Shown here: in pieces, positions 16,330 through 24,662 of the stretch
Numbering within the stretch: position 1 is the first letter of the stretch
Layout: each line of letters starts with the position of its first letter
From: Maricaulis virginensis
GTDB lineage: Bacteria; Pseudomonadota; Alphaproteobacteria; Caulobacterales; Maricaulaceae
DNA length: 64,000 bases
Direction: 5' to 3'
Assembly: GCF_027922185.1 (NCBI RefSeq)
Contig: NZ_BSFE01000010.1
Coordinates: 72,035 to 136,034, forward strand
Made by a program: the position numbers and the translations under genes
Notes under the pieces: model-generated
What the model saw: the letters and a program-made list of their open reading frames with translations, nothing else
What the model was told of the DNA's origin: nothing
Database searches by the model: none

Positions 16330-17432
16330 TCTTCGCCATCCGTCTCGTCACTGTCGCGGCGGCGCTTGCGGCGGCGCTTGCGCGACTTGCGCATCAGGTT
16401 CAGCAACATGCCTTCGCGCAGGCCGCGATCGCCGACGCGCAGCCGGTCCGCCGGCCAGGCCTCTGCAACCGCCTCGTAGATCGCACAGCCCGCGAGCACA
16501 AGCTCGGCGCGGTCCGAACCGATGGTCGGTTCCAGCGCCCGGCCCGCGACATCCAGATTGCGCAGGCGCGCACAGGCGGCCAGCGCCTCCTCGCCCGACA
16601 TCCACAGCCCGTCCACGCGCGAACGGTCATAGCGCGGCAGGCGCAGGTGCACGCCGGCCATCGAGGTCACCGTGCCGGACGTGCCGACCAGATGCCCCCG
16701 CCCCTCACTGAACAGCGGCCGCATGGCCCGGGCACCGCGCGGGGTCTTCATGAGACCGGCGGCATAGGCCTTCATCTCATTATACCAGGCCTCGCGGTCC
16801 TCGCGCTCGGGAAAGCGTTCGGACAGGGTGACAACGCCGACCGGCGTGGAGGTCCAGGACTTCATCGGCGGGCGCCCGCCGCTCTCCGGCCCGCCGCGCT
16901 TGCGCCACTCGGCCAGATCCACCCAGGAAAGCTCCGTCGAGCCGCCGCCGATATCGATCACCAGCGCGGCATCCTTTTCCGGATCCAGCAGGTCGACACA
17001 GCCATGCACGGCCAGGCGCGCCTCTTCCTCCGGCGAGATCAGGTCGAATTCCAGCCCGGTCTCCGTGCGCACGCGCTCCAGAAATTCCTCGCCATTGCCG
17101 GCCATGCGGCAGGCCTGGGTGGCGATGGAGCGGTAGCGGATGGATTTGTGACGGCGGATCTTGGAGGCGCAGATCTTCAGGGCCTCGACCGCCCGGTCCA
17201 TGGCATCGTCGGACAGCCTGCCCTCGGCGGCCACGCCCTCGCCCAGGCGCACGACCCGCGAAAAGGCGTCGATTACCTGGAAGCCGCTGCCTGTGCGGTG
17301 CGCCAGCAGCATGCGGCAATTATTCGTACCCAGATCGATCGCGCCGTACACCGGAGACGGCGCGCGCTTGCGCCGGTTCCGTTTGCGTCCGGCGGCGACC
17401 TTCCCCGGTTCCCCGGGTGATGGCTCCGCCAT
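16326..17432 (-). CDS. Ppx/GppA-family phosphatase
   Basis: A 368-aa member of the actin-like ASKHA fold. The phosphate-1 loop is YGAIDLGTNNCRMLLA (residues about 30-45), the phosphate-2 loop ALVIDIGGGSTELSWV. A basic N-terminus (RKRNRRKRAP) and a basic C-terminus (SRKRRRKRRRDS) flank the domain. It lacks the C-terminal HD domain of full-length E. coli Ppx, so it corresponds to the short class that cleaves exopolyphosphate or pppGpp. The start at 17432 is preceded by GAGAGGA. Overlaps rlmE; the two likely share a transcript. Confidence 0.88.
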   Translation of the reverse strand: MAEPSPGEPGKVAAGRKRNRRKRAPSPVYGAIDLGTNNCRMLLAHRTGSGFQVIDAFSRVVRLGEGVAAEGRLSDDAMDRAVEALKICASKIRRHKSIRYRSIATQACRMAGNGEEFLERVRTETGLEFDLISPEEEARLAVHGCVDLLDPEKDAALVIDIGGGSTELSWVDLAEWRKRGGPESGGRPPMKSWTSTPVGVVTLSERFPEREDREAWYNEMKAYAAGLMKTPRGARAMRPLFSEGRGHLVGTSGTVTSMAGVHLRLPRYDRSRVDGLWMSGEEALAACARLRNLDVAGRALEPTIGSDRAELVLAGCAIYEAVAEAWPADRLRVGDRGLREGMLLNLMRKSRKRRRKRRRDSDETDGEE

Positions 17433-17595
17433 GATAGTCCTCTCGCCGCCCGGCGCGCCTCGATCCCGACACGGGAGACAAACCCGCAAGGGCCCGCCGG
17501 CGCGACACGAATCGGCCTGATACCGTTTCGAAACCAGAATACTCTCCCTGCCCCGGCCTGCAAGGATGCGTGACGGATGGCCCGTGTTTTCGTAG

Positions 17596-17621
17596 CTTAT
17601 TGCCGGAAAGACCCCATATGG
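17596..17621 (+). promoter_or_regulatory. Possible heat-shock (sigma-32) promoter of hspQ
   Basis: CCCCATATGG at 17612-17621 resembles the sigma-32 -10 element (CCCCATNT). The only -35 candidate, CTTATT at 17596, is 10 bases upstream, shorter than usual spacing, so the match is partial. hspQ is a heat-shock gene in E. coli. Confidence 0.35.
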
Positions 17622-17663
17622 TGGGGTATGAACACTTTAATGGACGCGAGTCAGAGTACGCCC

Positions 17664-17999
17664 ATGATCATTCGCCACGCCCGTTTCGGCCTCGGCGATG
17701 TGGTTCGGCACCGCCTTTTCCCCTTCCGGGGCGTGGTGGTGGATGTCGATCCGGAATTCGCCAACACCGAGGAATGGTACCAGTCCATCCCGGAGGATAT
17801 CCGTCCGTCCAGGGACCAGCCTTTCTACCATCTGCTGGCCGAGAACGAGGAAAGCTATTACGGCGCCTATGTCTCGGAAGGAAACCTGATCCCGGATGCC
17901 GAGAACGGCCCGGTCAGCCACCCGCAGGTGCCCGAAGCCTTCGAAGGCTTCGACGGCGAACGCTACACCCTGCGCGCGGGACCGGAGAGCGCGCACTAA
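17664..17999 (+). CDS. hspQ: Heat-shock protein HspQ (YccV domain)
   Basis: A 111-aa protein from the ATG at 17664 (MIIRHARFGLGDVVRH), which aligns with the usual HspQ start; in-frame ATGs at 17577 and 17628 would add residues not seen in relatives. The YccV/hemimethylated-DNA-binding fold is evident: FGLGDVVRHRLFPFRGVVVDVDPEF, then the QPFYHLLAENEESYYGAYVSEGNL core. HspQ is an adaptor and substrate of Lon protease in other bacteria. Followed by a long inverted repeat that may act as its transcription end. Confidence 0.9.
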   Translation: MIIRHARFGLGDVVRHRLFPFRGVVVDVDPEFANTEEWYQSIPEDIRPSRDQPFYHLLAENEESYYGAYVSEGNLIPDAENGPVSHPQVPEAFEGFDGERYTLRAGPESAH

Positions 18000-18016
18000 T
18001 TCGATACACACACGGT

Positions 18017-18180
18017 GTCATCCCGGCCGGATAGCCCGCCCAGGCGGGCTGGAGCGCCGGGACCCATAAACGCCGGCGTCGGCCGGAAGCAAGCTGGATA
18101 GCGCGAACAAATGGATGGGGACCGGGACTATGGGTCCCGGACCTGCGCCCCGCCTGCGCGGGGCGTCCATCCGGGATGAC
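18017..18180. repeat. Intergenic inverted-arm repeat, family B
   Basis: Two 52-base arms in inverted orientation: both begin at their outer end with GTCATCCCGG and end internally with CCGGGACCCATA, with a GCGGG hairpin between. 60 bases separate them. It fills the gap between hspQ and the convergent acyl-CoA synthetase. The arm design resembles the short palindromic elements dispersed in many alphaproteobacterial genomes. Confidence 0.65.
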
Positions 18181-18232
18181 AGATCAGCTTTTCTTCGCCG
18201 GGATGACAGTGGGCCGCATCTTCAACCCCGCC

Positions 18233-19786
18233 TCACCCCGCCGCGGCATACCCCGCCTGCAATTCGCGCTTCAGCACCTTGCCGATGGCGCTGCGGGGCA
18301 GTTCGTCGATGATGCGCAGATCGGCGAGGCGCTGCATCTTGCCAAGCTTCGCATTCGCCCAGGCGAGGAGTTCGTCCGCGCTGGCTGCGTCCGGTGCCGA
18401 CAGGCACACGAAGGCCACCGGCGTCTCGCCCCAGTCCTTTGACGGCACGCCGACCACAGACGCGTCGGCCACGGCGGCGTGCTCCATCAGCACGGCTTCC
18501 AGGTCCGCCGGATAGATATTCATGCCGCCGGAGATGATCATGTCCTTGGCGCGGCCGGCGATGGTGAAGAAGCCGTCTGCATCCATCTTCGCCAGATCGC
18601 CCGTGCGGATGAAACGCTCGCCCTGCGGCGAGATCCATTCCGCCTCGCGCGTCTTGTCCGGCCGGCCGTGATAGCCGGTCATCATCGAGCCCGAACGGCC
18701 GACAACCTCGCCCACCTCGCCCGGCGGCAATTCGCGCCCGTCCGGTCCGATGACGCGGATATCGTGACCGGGCATCGCCTTGCCCACCGTGTGCAGCTTG
18801 TCCGGATGTTCGTGGGCAACGAGGACACAGGAACCGCCGCCCTCGGTCATGCCGTAGAACTCGATCAGACCGCCCGGCCAGCGGCGCAGCACCTCGGCCT
18901 TCAGCTCCGCAGAGAACGGCGCGGAGGTGCAGTATTTCAGGCGGAAGGCCGACAGGTCGAAGGCGTCGAAATCCTCCACTGCCAGGATGCGCTGATACTG
19001 TACCGGCACCAGCATGGCATGGGTCGCCCGGTGCTGCTGGGCCAGTTCCAGAAAGCCCCGCGCGTCGAATTTCGGCATCAGCACGACGGTGCCGCCGCCC
19101 GCCAGGGCCGGCAGGAAGGCAACCAGCGTGGTGTTGGAATAAAGCGGCGTCGACACCAGCCCTACCGCATCGGGACCGAACCCCGGCGGATCGGTCAGCT
19201 GGTTGTGCGGCCAGCGCATGCGGTGCGATTGCACGATCCCCTTGGGCGTGCCGGTCGTGCCCGAGGAATAGATGATGTTGAAAGCCATGTCCGGCGTGAT
19301 CCCGACCGGCTCCGGCCGGGCGCCCTCCGGTGCCATCCAGCCCTCCAGCGGAGCGCCCCGCGCGCCCTCTGTCAGCGCGATGAAGTCTGCCCCGACGCCC
19401 GCCGCGACCGGTGCCAGATGCGCCGAGACCGCTGCATCGGTGAAGATATGGCTTGCCCCGCAATCGGCGATCATGCCGGCGAGCTGTTCGGCCGTGGCCG
19501 AGGGAGAGAGCGGCGCGACGGCCGCGCCTGTCCGCAGCGTTGCGATGAAAACGGCGACATAGTCGATCGAGGCCGAGGCACAGATCGCCACCGCGCCGCC
19601 GGGCTTCACCCCGTCGCGCTGCAGCGCCGCCGCGATCCGGTCGGCCCGCGCATCAAGTTCGCGATAGGAGATGCCCGCATCGCCGCAGAGCACCGCGGTC
19701 TTTTCGGGATCGGCCGCCACCTGCAGGGCGAACAGCCCGGTGAAGGTGCCGAAGGGCTGCTGCACATAGTCCCGGATCGCACTCAC
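18233..19786 (-). CDS. Class I adenylate-forming enzyme, acyl-CoA synthetase-like
   Basis: A 517-aa AMP-binding enzyme. The P-loop-like motif IIYSSGTTGTPKG is near residue 170, the A5 motif FYGMTEGGG near 305, the hinge/A7 region RTGDLAKMDADGFF near 410 and the catalytic lysine in SAIGKVLKRELQ at the C-terminus. It activates a carboxylic acid as acyl-AMP and transfers it to CoA. The acid is unknown; the size and lack of a long gate insertion fit medium-chain or aromatic substrates. It is 287 bases upstream-separated from the FAH-fold enzyme on the same strand, with a repeat element between. Confidence 0.88.
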   Translation of the reverse strand: MSAIRDYVQQPFGTFTGLFALQVAADPEKTAVLCGDAGISYRELDARADRIAAALQRDGVKPGGAVAICASASIDYVAVFIATLRTGAAVAPLSPSATAEQLAGMIADCGASHIFTDAAVSAHLAPVAAGVGADFIALTEGARGAPLEGWMAPEGARPEPVGITPDMAFNIIYSSGTTGTPKGIVQSHRMRWPHNQLTDPPGFGPDAVGLVSTPLYSNTTLVAFLPALAGGGTVVLMPKFDARGFLELAQQHRATHAMLVPVQYQRILAVEDFDAFDLSAFRLKYCTSAPFSAELKAEVLRRWPGGLIEFYGMTEGGGSCVLVAHEHPDKLHTVGKAMPGHDIRVIGPDGRELPPGEVGEVVGRSGSMMTGYHGRPDKTREAEWISPQGERFIRTGDLAKMDADGFFTIAGRAKDMIISGGMNIYPADLEAVLMEHAAVADASVVGVPSKDWGETPVAFVCLSAPDAASADELLAWANAKLGKMQRLADLRIIDELPRSAIGKVLKRELQAGYAAAG

Positions 19787-19904
19787 CGCATCTCTCCCGC
19801 CATGGATTTAAAGACAGGGTATGCCTGTCCCGCCACATATTCATGCGGAAAGGTTAGCCTTGCGATCTGCGGTATGGAAGAAGCGCGGTGCAGCAGCACC
19901 AAGG

Positions 19905-20057
19905 GCTCGCCCCGTTTGCGGGGGAGCTGTCCGCGTCAGCGGACTGAGGGGGCGGCGCGAAGCGGCGCAGAGCGCGTCAGCGCACATACACTCACCCCCT
20001 TCGACCTCACCCGGCCCGGGGCCGGGATCGGCCACTTCCCCCGCTCACGCAGGGGAA
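19905..20057. repeat. Intergenic inverted-arm repeat, family A copy 3
   Basis: Within the 287-base gap between two minus-strand genes. Outer arms: GGCTCGCCCCG-TTTGCGGGGGAG at the left and, inverted, GGCTTCCCCTGCGTGAGCGGGGG at the right, then GTCCGC/GCGGAC and GAGGGGG segments as in the other two family A copies. The remaining bases of the gap (19787-19904) hold no feature I can name. Confidence 0.55.
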
Positions 20058-20073
20058 GCCTTGCCGACAGCCC

Positions 20074-21081
20074 CTACGCCTTGACCACTTCCTGTTCGAT
20101 GGCGCCGAAGATGGAGTGGCCGGTCTTGTCCTTCATCTCGATGCGCACCGTGTCGCCGTAATTCATGAAGGGGGTTTTCGGTTCGCCGCTCTCGATGGTC
20201 TCGATCATGCGGATCTCGGCGATGCAGGAATAGCCCACCCCGCCTTGCGAGATCGGCTTGCCGGGACCGTCGTCCAGCTTGTTGGAGACCGTGCCCGAGC
20301 CGACAATCGTGCCGGCGGTCACCGGGCGCGTCCTGGCCAGGTGGGCGATCAGCTGCGGGAAGTCGAACGTCATGTCGACGCCGCACTCGGCCTTGCCGAA
20401 GGGTTCGCCATTGTATTTCACCAGCAGCGGCAGATGCAGCTTCCTGCCGTCCCAGGCCTCGCCCAGCTCGTCCGGCGTCACAGCGACCGGCGAGAAGGCG
20501 CTGGGCGGCTTGGACTGGAAGAAGCCGAACCCCTTGCCCAGCTCGGCCGGGATCAGGCCGCGCAGCGAGACATCATTGACCAGCATGACCAGACGGATCG
20601 CCTTCTCGGCCTCCTCGACCGAGCAGCCCATCGGCGCATCGCCGGTGATCACGGCGACCTCGCCTTCCATGTCGCAGCCCCAGGCGGTGTCGCCCAGCGG
20701 GATATCGCCGCGCGGCGCCAGGAAGGCATCGGATCCGCCCTGATACATCAGCGGGTCGGTCCAGAAGCTGGCCGGCATTTCCGCCCCGCGCGCCTTGCGC
20801 ACCAGTTCGACGTGATTGACGTAGGCCGAGCCGTCGGCCCACTGGAAAGCCCGCGGCAGCGGCGACAGGGCCTCGCGCTCGTGGAAGCGCTCGCGCGGGA
20901 TGGTCTCGCGCTCCAGCTCGTCGGACAGCGTGCGCAGCTCGCCCTCGCATCGCTCCCAGTCGTCCAGGGCAGCCTGCAGCGTCGGCGCGATGCGGGTGGC
21001 ATCGGCGCACCAGGCCAGATCCTTCGAGACGACGACCAGACGGCCGTCACGGCTGTCCGACTTGAGCGTTGCGAGTTTCAT
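20074..21081 (-). CDS. Fumarylacetoacetate hydrolase family protein
   Basis: A 335-aa FAH-fold enzyme of the two-part type. Metal ligands are expected in the CDMEGEVAVITGD segment (Glu-Glu spacing) and in the following VMLVNDVSLRGLIPAE region; the C-terminal GTIVGSGTVSNK and GDTVRIEM motifs are typical. Relatives cleave acylpyruvates or fumarylacetoacetate with Mg2+. In this genome context (an acyl-CoA synthetase on one side, a sulfotransferase-like gene and carbonic anhydrase on the other) there is no complete aromatic degradation cluster, so the substrate is not assigned. Confidence 0.87.
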   Translation of the reverse strand: MKLATLKSDSRDGRLVVVSKDLAWCADATRIAPTLQAALDDWERCEGELRTLSDELERETIPRERFHEREALSPLPRAFQWADGSAYVNHVELVRKARGAEMPASFWTDPLMYQGGSDAFLAPRGDIPLGDTAWGCDMEGEVAVITGDAPMGCSVEEAEKAIRLVMLVNDVSLRGLIPAELGKGFGFFQSKPPSAFSPVAVTPDELGEAWDGRKLHLPLLVKYNGEPFGKAECGVDMTFDFPQLIAHLARTRPVTAGTIVGSGTVSNKLDDGPGKPISQGGVGYSCIAEIRMIETIESGEPKTPFMNYGDTVRIEMKDKTGHSIFGAIEQEVVKA

Positions 21082-21141
21082 GATCGGTCTTTCCTTCGGT
21101 TTCGTGGATACCGGCCGCCCCTCTGCGGGAGCGGTCCGGCG

Positions 21142-22152
21142 CTAGACCAGCGCGCCGGGCAGGCGCCCGTCGCGCGGGGATTGCGGGAATACGCCGTAGC
21201 TCCAATCGACGATGGCGTCGAGCTCCGGCCCCAATTGTTCCGCGAAGCGTTCGGCCTCGGCGCGGCGGCGATCCGGGCCATGCGCCTGCCCCGTATCCTT
21301 GGCATCGCGGGTGAAGAGCGGCCCGGACGCGGTGGCGGCGATATGCTCGGCGCCCAGCTCCAGCCCGAAAAAGGCGTCGACAGCCGTCAGCCCCTGTTCC
21401 GGCGCCGCGACGAAGGCATCGCCGTCGAGCCAGGCGAAGCGATCCGCTGCGCCCTGGGCGCGTGCTTCCAGCATGGCCGCGACCTGCATCTGCCAGACGA
21501 GGGCGGCGATCTGCAGGTCGGACATCTGCATCAGCTGACGCGGGTCGGTGCGCGCGACCGGATGCCCGTCCATGGCAAAGATCGTGAACAGCCGCCGCGC
21601 AAAGGCCCGTCCCGCCTCGCCCTTCTTGGCGATGGAGATCAGGAAGGCGCGCAGCTGGGAGGTGAGGAAGAGATGGCGGCTGTCCGGGAAGAGGCGCACC
21701 ACGTCGCCGATCAGGTTGTTGACCGTATTGGTCGGCTTGATCGTGACATGGGCCTCGCCGGCAAAGGGCTGGCTCAGGGCACCGACAACCGGTTTCAGCC
21801 AGGTATCGGAGACCGCCCGGCCCTCGCGCCGCTTGATGTTGGCCAGCTCCATCAGGGCCGCCGGCTCTTTCAGGCTCAGATTGACGCCCGGCCGGTCGAG
21901 ACAGCGCGCCAGCAGGGTCGAGCAGCAAAAGGCGGTATGCCAGATGAAGACCGGCGCGGCCGGCTTGTCCGGCTGCGGCAGCTCGCTCAGCGGCACCCCC
22001 CGGGTGCGGCAGCCGGTGCGGTCCCAGCGCTCGTCCAGGAAGGCGGTATCGGCGAGACTGTCACGCGTGGCCTCGCACAGCCGCACCGCCCGGTTCTGCG
22101 CATCCAGCGCATCGGGGAACCACAGCGCGTCCGGCGTTACCGTGTCCGTCAA
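21142..22152 (-). CDS. Sulfotransferase-like P-loop protein
   Basis: A 336-aa protein read from a TTG at 22152 preceded by AGGGAG at good spacing; an earlier start at 22212 would overlap the carbonic anhydrase gene. FIWHTAFCCSTLLARCL occupies the place of the 5'-phosphosulfate loop, though the canonical P-R-S-G-T is replaced by A-F-C-C-S-T. A Lys/Pro-Thr-N-T-V-N-N-L segment and SRHLFLTSQLRAFLISIAKKG resemble the 3'-phosphate region. It is a divergent member of the sulfotransferase superfamily; catalytic activity is uncertain. Distinct from the tandem pair at 8.8-10.4 kb. Confidence 0.65.
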   Translation of the reverse strand: MTDTVTPDALWFPDALDAQNRAVRLCEATRDSLADTAFLDERWDRTGCRTRGVPLSELPQPDKPAAPVFIWHTAFCCSTLLARCLDRPGVNLSLKEPAALMELANIKRREGRAVSDTWLKPVVGALSQPFAGEAHVTIKPTNTVNNLIGDVVRLFPDSRHLFLTSQLRAFLISIAKKGEAGRAFARRLFTIFAMDGHPVARTDPRQLMQMSDLQIAALVWQMQVAAMLEARAQGAADRFAWLDGDAFVAAPEQGLTAVDAFFGLELGAEHIAATASGPLFTRDAKDTGQAHGPDRRRAEAERFAEQLGPELDAIVDWSYGVFPQSPRDGRLPGALV

Positions 22153-22175
22153 ATCCTGCTCCCTGCCTGCCGGTC

Positions 22176-22805
22176 TCAGACCGCGCCGAACGCGCCGTCC
22201 TCGCCCAGCCATTCCAGAATACCGTCATGAATGGAGAAACGGGCGCCGTGAAGCTCCAGACCGCGCTGTTCGATCGCCTCGCGCACGAAGGGGAATTGCT
22301 TCAGACGCTCCAGGGAATGGCGGATCGAGACCAGCTCCAGCGTGTCGGCGATCTCGGCCAGCGGCGCATCGCCCAGCTCGCCGCTCACCTCGGCCCGCGC
22401 CGGCTCCATCGTGCTCAGCCAGGGACCCAGATAGGTGTTGGGCAGGCCGTCGAGGCCTGTGGCACAGGCTTTCACGCCGCCGCAATCGCCATGGCCCATG
22501 ACCAGCACGCCCTTGACCTTGAGCACTTTCACCGCAAACTCCAGCGCCGCGGAAACGCCGTGCAGGCCCCCGCCCTCTTCCGCCGGCGGGACCAGATTGG
22601 CGACATTGCGCACCACGAACAGCTCGCCCGGCGCGGCATCGAAAATCGCGGCCGGATCGACCCGGCTGTCCGAACAGGCGATCACCAGCGTGTGCGGCGT
22701 CTGCCCGTCGGCAAGCTCGGCATAATGCGCCCGCTCGACCCGGAACCGGCCATCCTTGAAGCGGTGATATCCCGAGATCAGGGTTTCCGGCGGCTGAAAC
22801 GACAT
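22176..22805 (-). CDS. can: Beta-class carbonic anhydrase
   Basis: A 209-aa enzyme with all zinc ligands: Cys44 and Asp46 with Arg48 in IACSDSRVD, and His105/Cys108 in MGHGDCGG. It interconverts CO2 and bicarbonate in the cytosol. The start at 22805 is favoured over a GTG two codons earlier because GGGAGG is 5 bases upstream. The sulfotransferase-like gene begins 23 bases downstream and may be cotranscribed. Confidence 0.95.
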   Translation of the reverse strand: MSFQPPETLISGYHRFKDGRFRVERAHYAELADGQTPHTLVIACSDSRVDPAAIFDAAPGELFVVRNVANLVPPAEEGGGLHGVSAALEFAVKVLKVKGVLVMGHGDCGGVKACATGLDGLPNTYLGPWLSTMEPARAEVSGELGDAPLAEIADTLELVSIRHSLERLKQFPFVREAIEQRGLELHGARFSIHDGILEWLGEDGAFGAV

Positions 22806-22898
22806 GAACACCTCCCGCGATGACTGGGCCCCTCAGCGGGCATCTTTGCCAGCGGTTCTAGTTGCAATCGCAAGCAACGGGAACCCGCAGCCGCAGGC

Positions 22899-22931
22899 AA
22901 AAAAGGCCGGCCCCGCGAACGGGACCGGCCT
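22899..22931 (-). terminator. Rho-independent terminator of the TPR protein gene
   Basis: On the minus strand AGGCCGGTCCCG-TTCG-CGGGGCCGGCCT forms a near-perfect stem with a UUCG-type tetraloop followed by six T residues; 38 bases past the stop codon. Confidence 0.88.
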
Positions 22932-22968
22932 CCAGTGTGGTGCATTTCGCCCTGGCAGTCTGGGAGGA

Positions 22969-23436
22969 TTACCCGGCAGTCGTGCACTGAGCCATGGCCA
23001 GATTGGCCTCGACCTCGTCCTCGCCGGACGAGGCCGCGTTCGCCGCCTGGAACGCCTCGACAGCGGCCGCGCGGTCACCGGACAGCCACAGGGCCACGCC
23101 ACGATTATTCATCGCGCGCCAGGCATCGTCGCGCATCTCGATGGCTGCATCGCAGGCCGCGATCGCCAGCTCGTACTCGCCGGTGGCGGCGTAGGCGGCG
23201 CACAGATTGGTGTGGGCGGCCACCTTGTGACCCGGCGCGCCGGAACCGGCGACGACTTCCTCGCCGAAATGGATGGCTTCCGGCCACTCGCCGCGGCTCA
23301 CCGCATTGTACTGCGCACGGATCACGCCGTTGGCGGTGCGGTGGGCGGCAAATTGCGGTTCGGCATCGCAGGACTGGGCCAGGGCCGCCGACGAAGACAC
23401 GGCCGCCAGGGCCGCCGCGAGAAACACAGAGCGCAT
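22969..23436 (-). CDS. Periplasmic tetratricopeptide-repeat protein
   Basis: A 155-aa protein with a cleavable signal peptide (MRSVFLAAALAAVSSSAALAQ) after GGGAG at the right distance. The mature part holds TPR helices: a first repeat around YNAVSRGEWPEAIHFGEEVV, a second with NLCAAYAATGEYELAIAACDAAIE and a third with NNRGVALWLSGDRAAAVEAF. Two cysteines of the mature chain (SCDAEP near the start, QCTTAG at the end) could form a disulfide. It likely mediates protein contacts in the periplasm; the partner is unknown. Divergent from a LysR regulator. Confidence 0.8.
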   Translation of the reverse strand: MRSVFLAAALAAVSSSAALAQSCDAEPQFAAHRTANGVIRAQYNAVSRGEWPEAIHFGEEVVAGSGAPGHKVAAHTNLCAAYAATGEYELAIAACDAAIEMRDDAWRAMNNRGVALWLSGDRAAAVEAFQAANAASSGEDEVEANLAMAQCTTAG

Positions 23437-23648
23437 GGTCACTCCCTCAACAAGCGCGACCCTTCGGGGGTGTCCGTCAGGGACAGAACGGGCTCCGGTC
23501 CGTTCTCCAGGTCGCGCGACCATTCAAGATTGGCAGACGGCGCCGCTCCGCTGGGAAGCCGCGCCATCCTCGTAAACAGCGTTCAGATTTAGAACGAAGT
23601 TATGCGAATGGAATTGACGAATTCAGGATCGCCGGAATACATATTCGT

Positions 23649-24557
23649 ATGGATGACTGGTCCGATTATCTTGTCTGCCTGGCCATTTCCGAGGCCGGCA
23701 GCCTGACCGCCGCGGCGTATCAGCTGGGCGTCAGCCAACCCACCGTGACCCGGCGCCTGCAGGCGCTGGAACGCCGATTCGGCGAGCCCGTTTTCGAGCG
23801 CGAGAACGGCCAGTCACGGCTCACCCCGCTCGGTCAGAAGGTTATCGCACATGCCAAGCGCATGCGCGACGAGGCCTCGGCCATCGAACGCGCCGTGATC
23901 GCCCAGGACCAGTCCCTGTCGGGCCTGGTCGTGGTCTCCGCCTCCGAAGGCATCGGCGCCGACTGGCTGCCGCGCGCCCTCGTCTCCTTCCAGCGCGCCA
24001 ATCCGGGCATCGGCATCGAGATCGCGATCAAGAACAATTCCGCCAATCTGGCCGACCGCGAAGCCGATATCGCGCTGCGCTGGAACGGTCCGGGCACACA
24101 GCAGAGCCTGATCGGCCGCCGCGGCGCCACGGTCGGCGCGGGCCTCTACGCCTCGAAGGACTATCTCGACCTGCACGGACGCCCCGAACAGGTCGAGGAT
24201 CTCGCCGACCATGCCTGTGTCGGCTGGTCGATGGGCGATTATTTCGGCTGGCCGGCCAATGCCGACGGCGCCCCCGTCCTGCCCCGCCACGTCTCGATGA
24301 AGGCCAACTCCCCGGCCAGCCACGTCATGGGCATCGAGGCCGGCTTCGGCGTCGGCGTCACCTCCCACCGCCTCGCCCGGCGCAACCCCAACCTGGAACG
24401 CCTGTTGCCGGACTTCGAGTCCTCGCTGGACCTCTGGGTCGTCGCCCACGAAACGGTGCGCAAGAGCGCCCGGGTACGCGCAGCCTTCGACCACATCATC
24501 GCGCAGATGCAGGCGGACGGGGCGTATTTCACGCGGGGGGAGGCCTCGATTTTGTGA
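23649..24557 (+). CDS. LysR-family transcriptional regulator
   Basis: A 302-aa regulator; the ATG at 23649 gives the standard LysR start (DYLVCLAISEAGSLTAAAYQLGVSQPTVTRRLQALE). The substrate-binding domain begins near residue 90 (LSGLVVVSASEGIGADWLP) and includes a second lobe through residue 290. It is divergent from the TPR gene, a possible target, and is the last GC-rich gene before the low-GC insert. The effector is unknown. A longer open frame upstream is antisense to the TPR gene. Confidence 0.88.
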   Translation: MDDWSDYLVCLAISEAGSLTAAAYQLGVSQPTVTRRLQALERRFGEPVFERENGQSRLTPLGQKVIAHAKRMRDEASAIERAVIAQDQSLSGLVVVSASEGIGADWLPRALVSFQRANPGIGIEIAIKNNSANLADREADIALRWNGPGTQQSLIGRRGATVGAGLYASKDYLDLHGRPEQVEDLADHACVGWSMGDYFGWPANADGAPVLPRHVSMKANSPASHVMGIEAGFGVGVTSHRLARRNPNLERLLPDFESSLDLWVVAHETVRKSARVRAAFDHIIAQMQADGAYFTRGEASIL

Positions 24558-24662
24558 GGGGGAGTACGCTGGAAACTCTAGCCTGCACAATATCGTGAGT
24601 ACTTGGCCTGACGGGCCAAACCAGACCAAACGCTCGTACCGACGGCAAAGCGCCCACCAGCA

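Noticed and set aside
20116..22230. 704-codon frame opposite the FAH-fold and sulfotransferase-like genes
   Set aside because: Spans two real genes on the other strand with no family motif.
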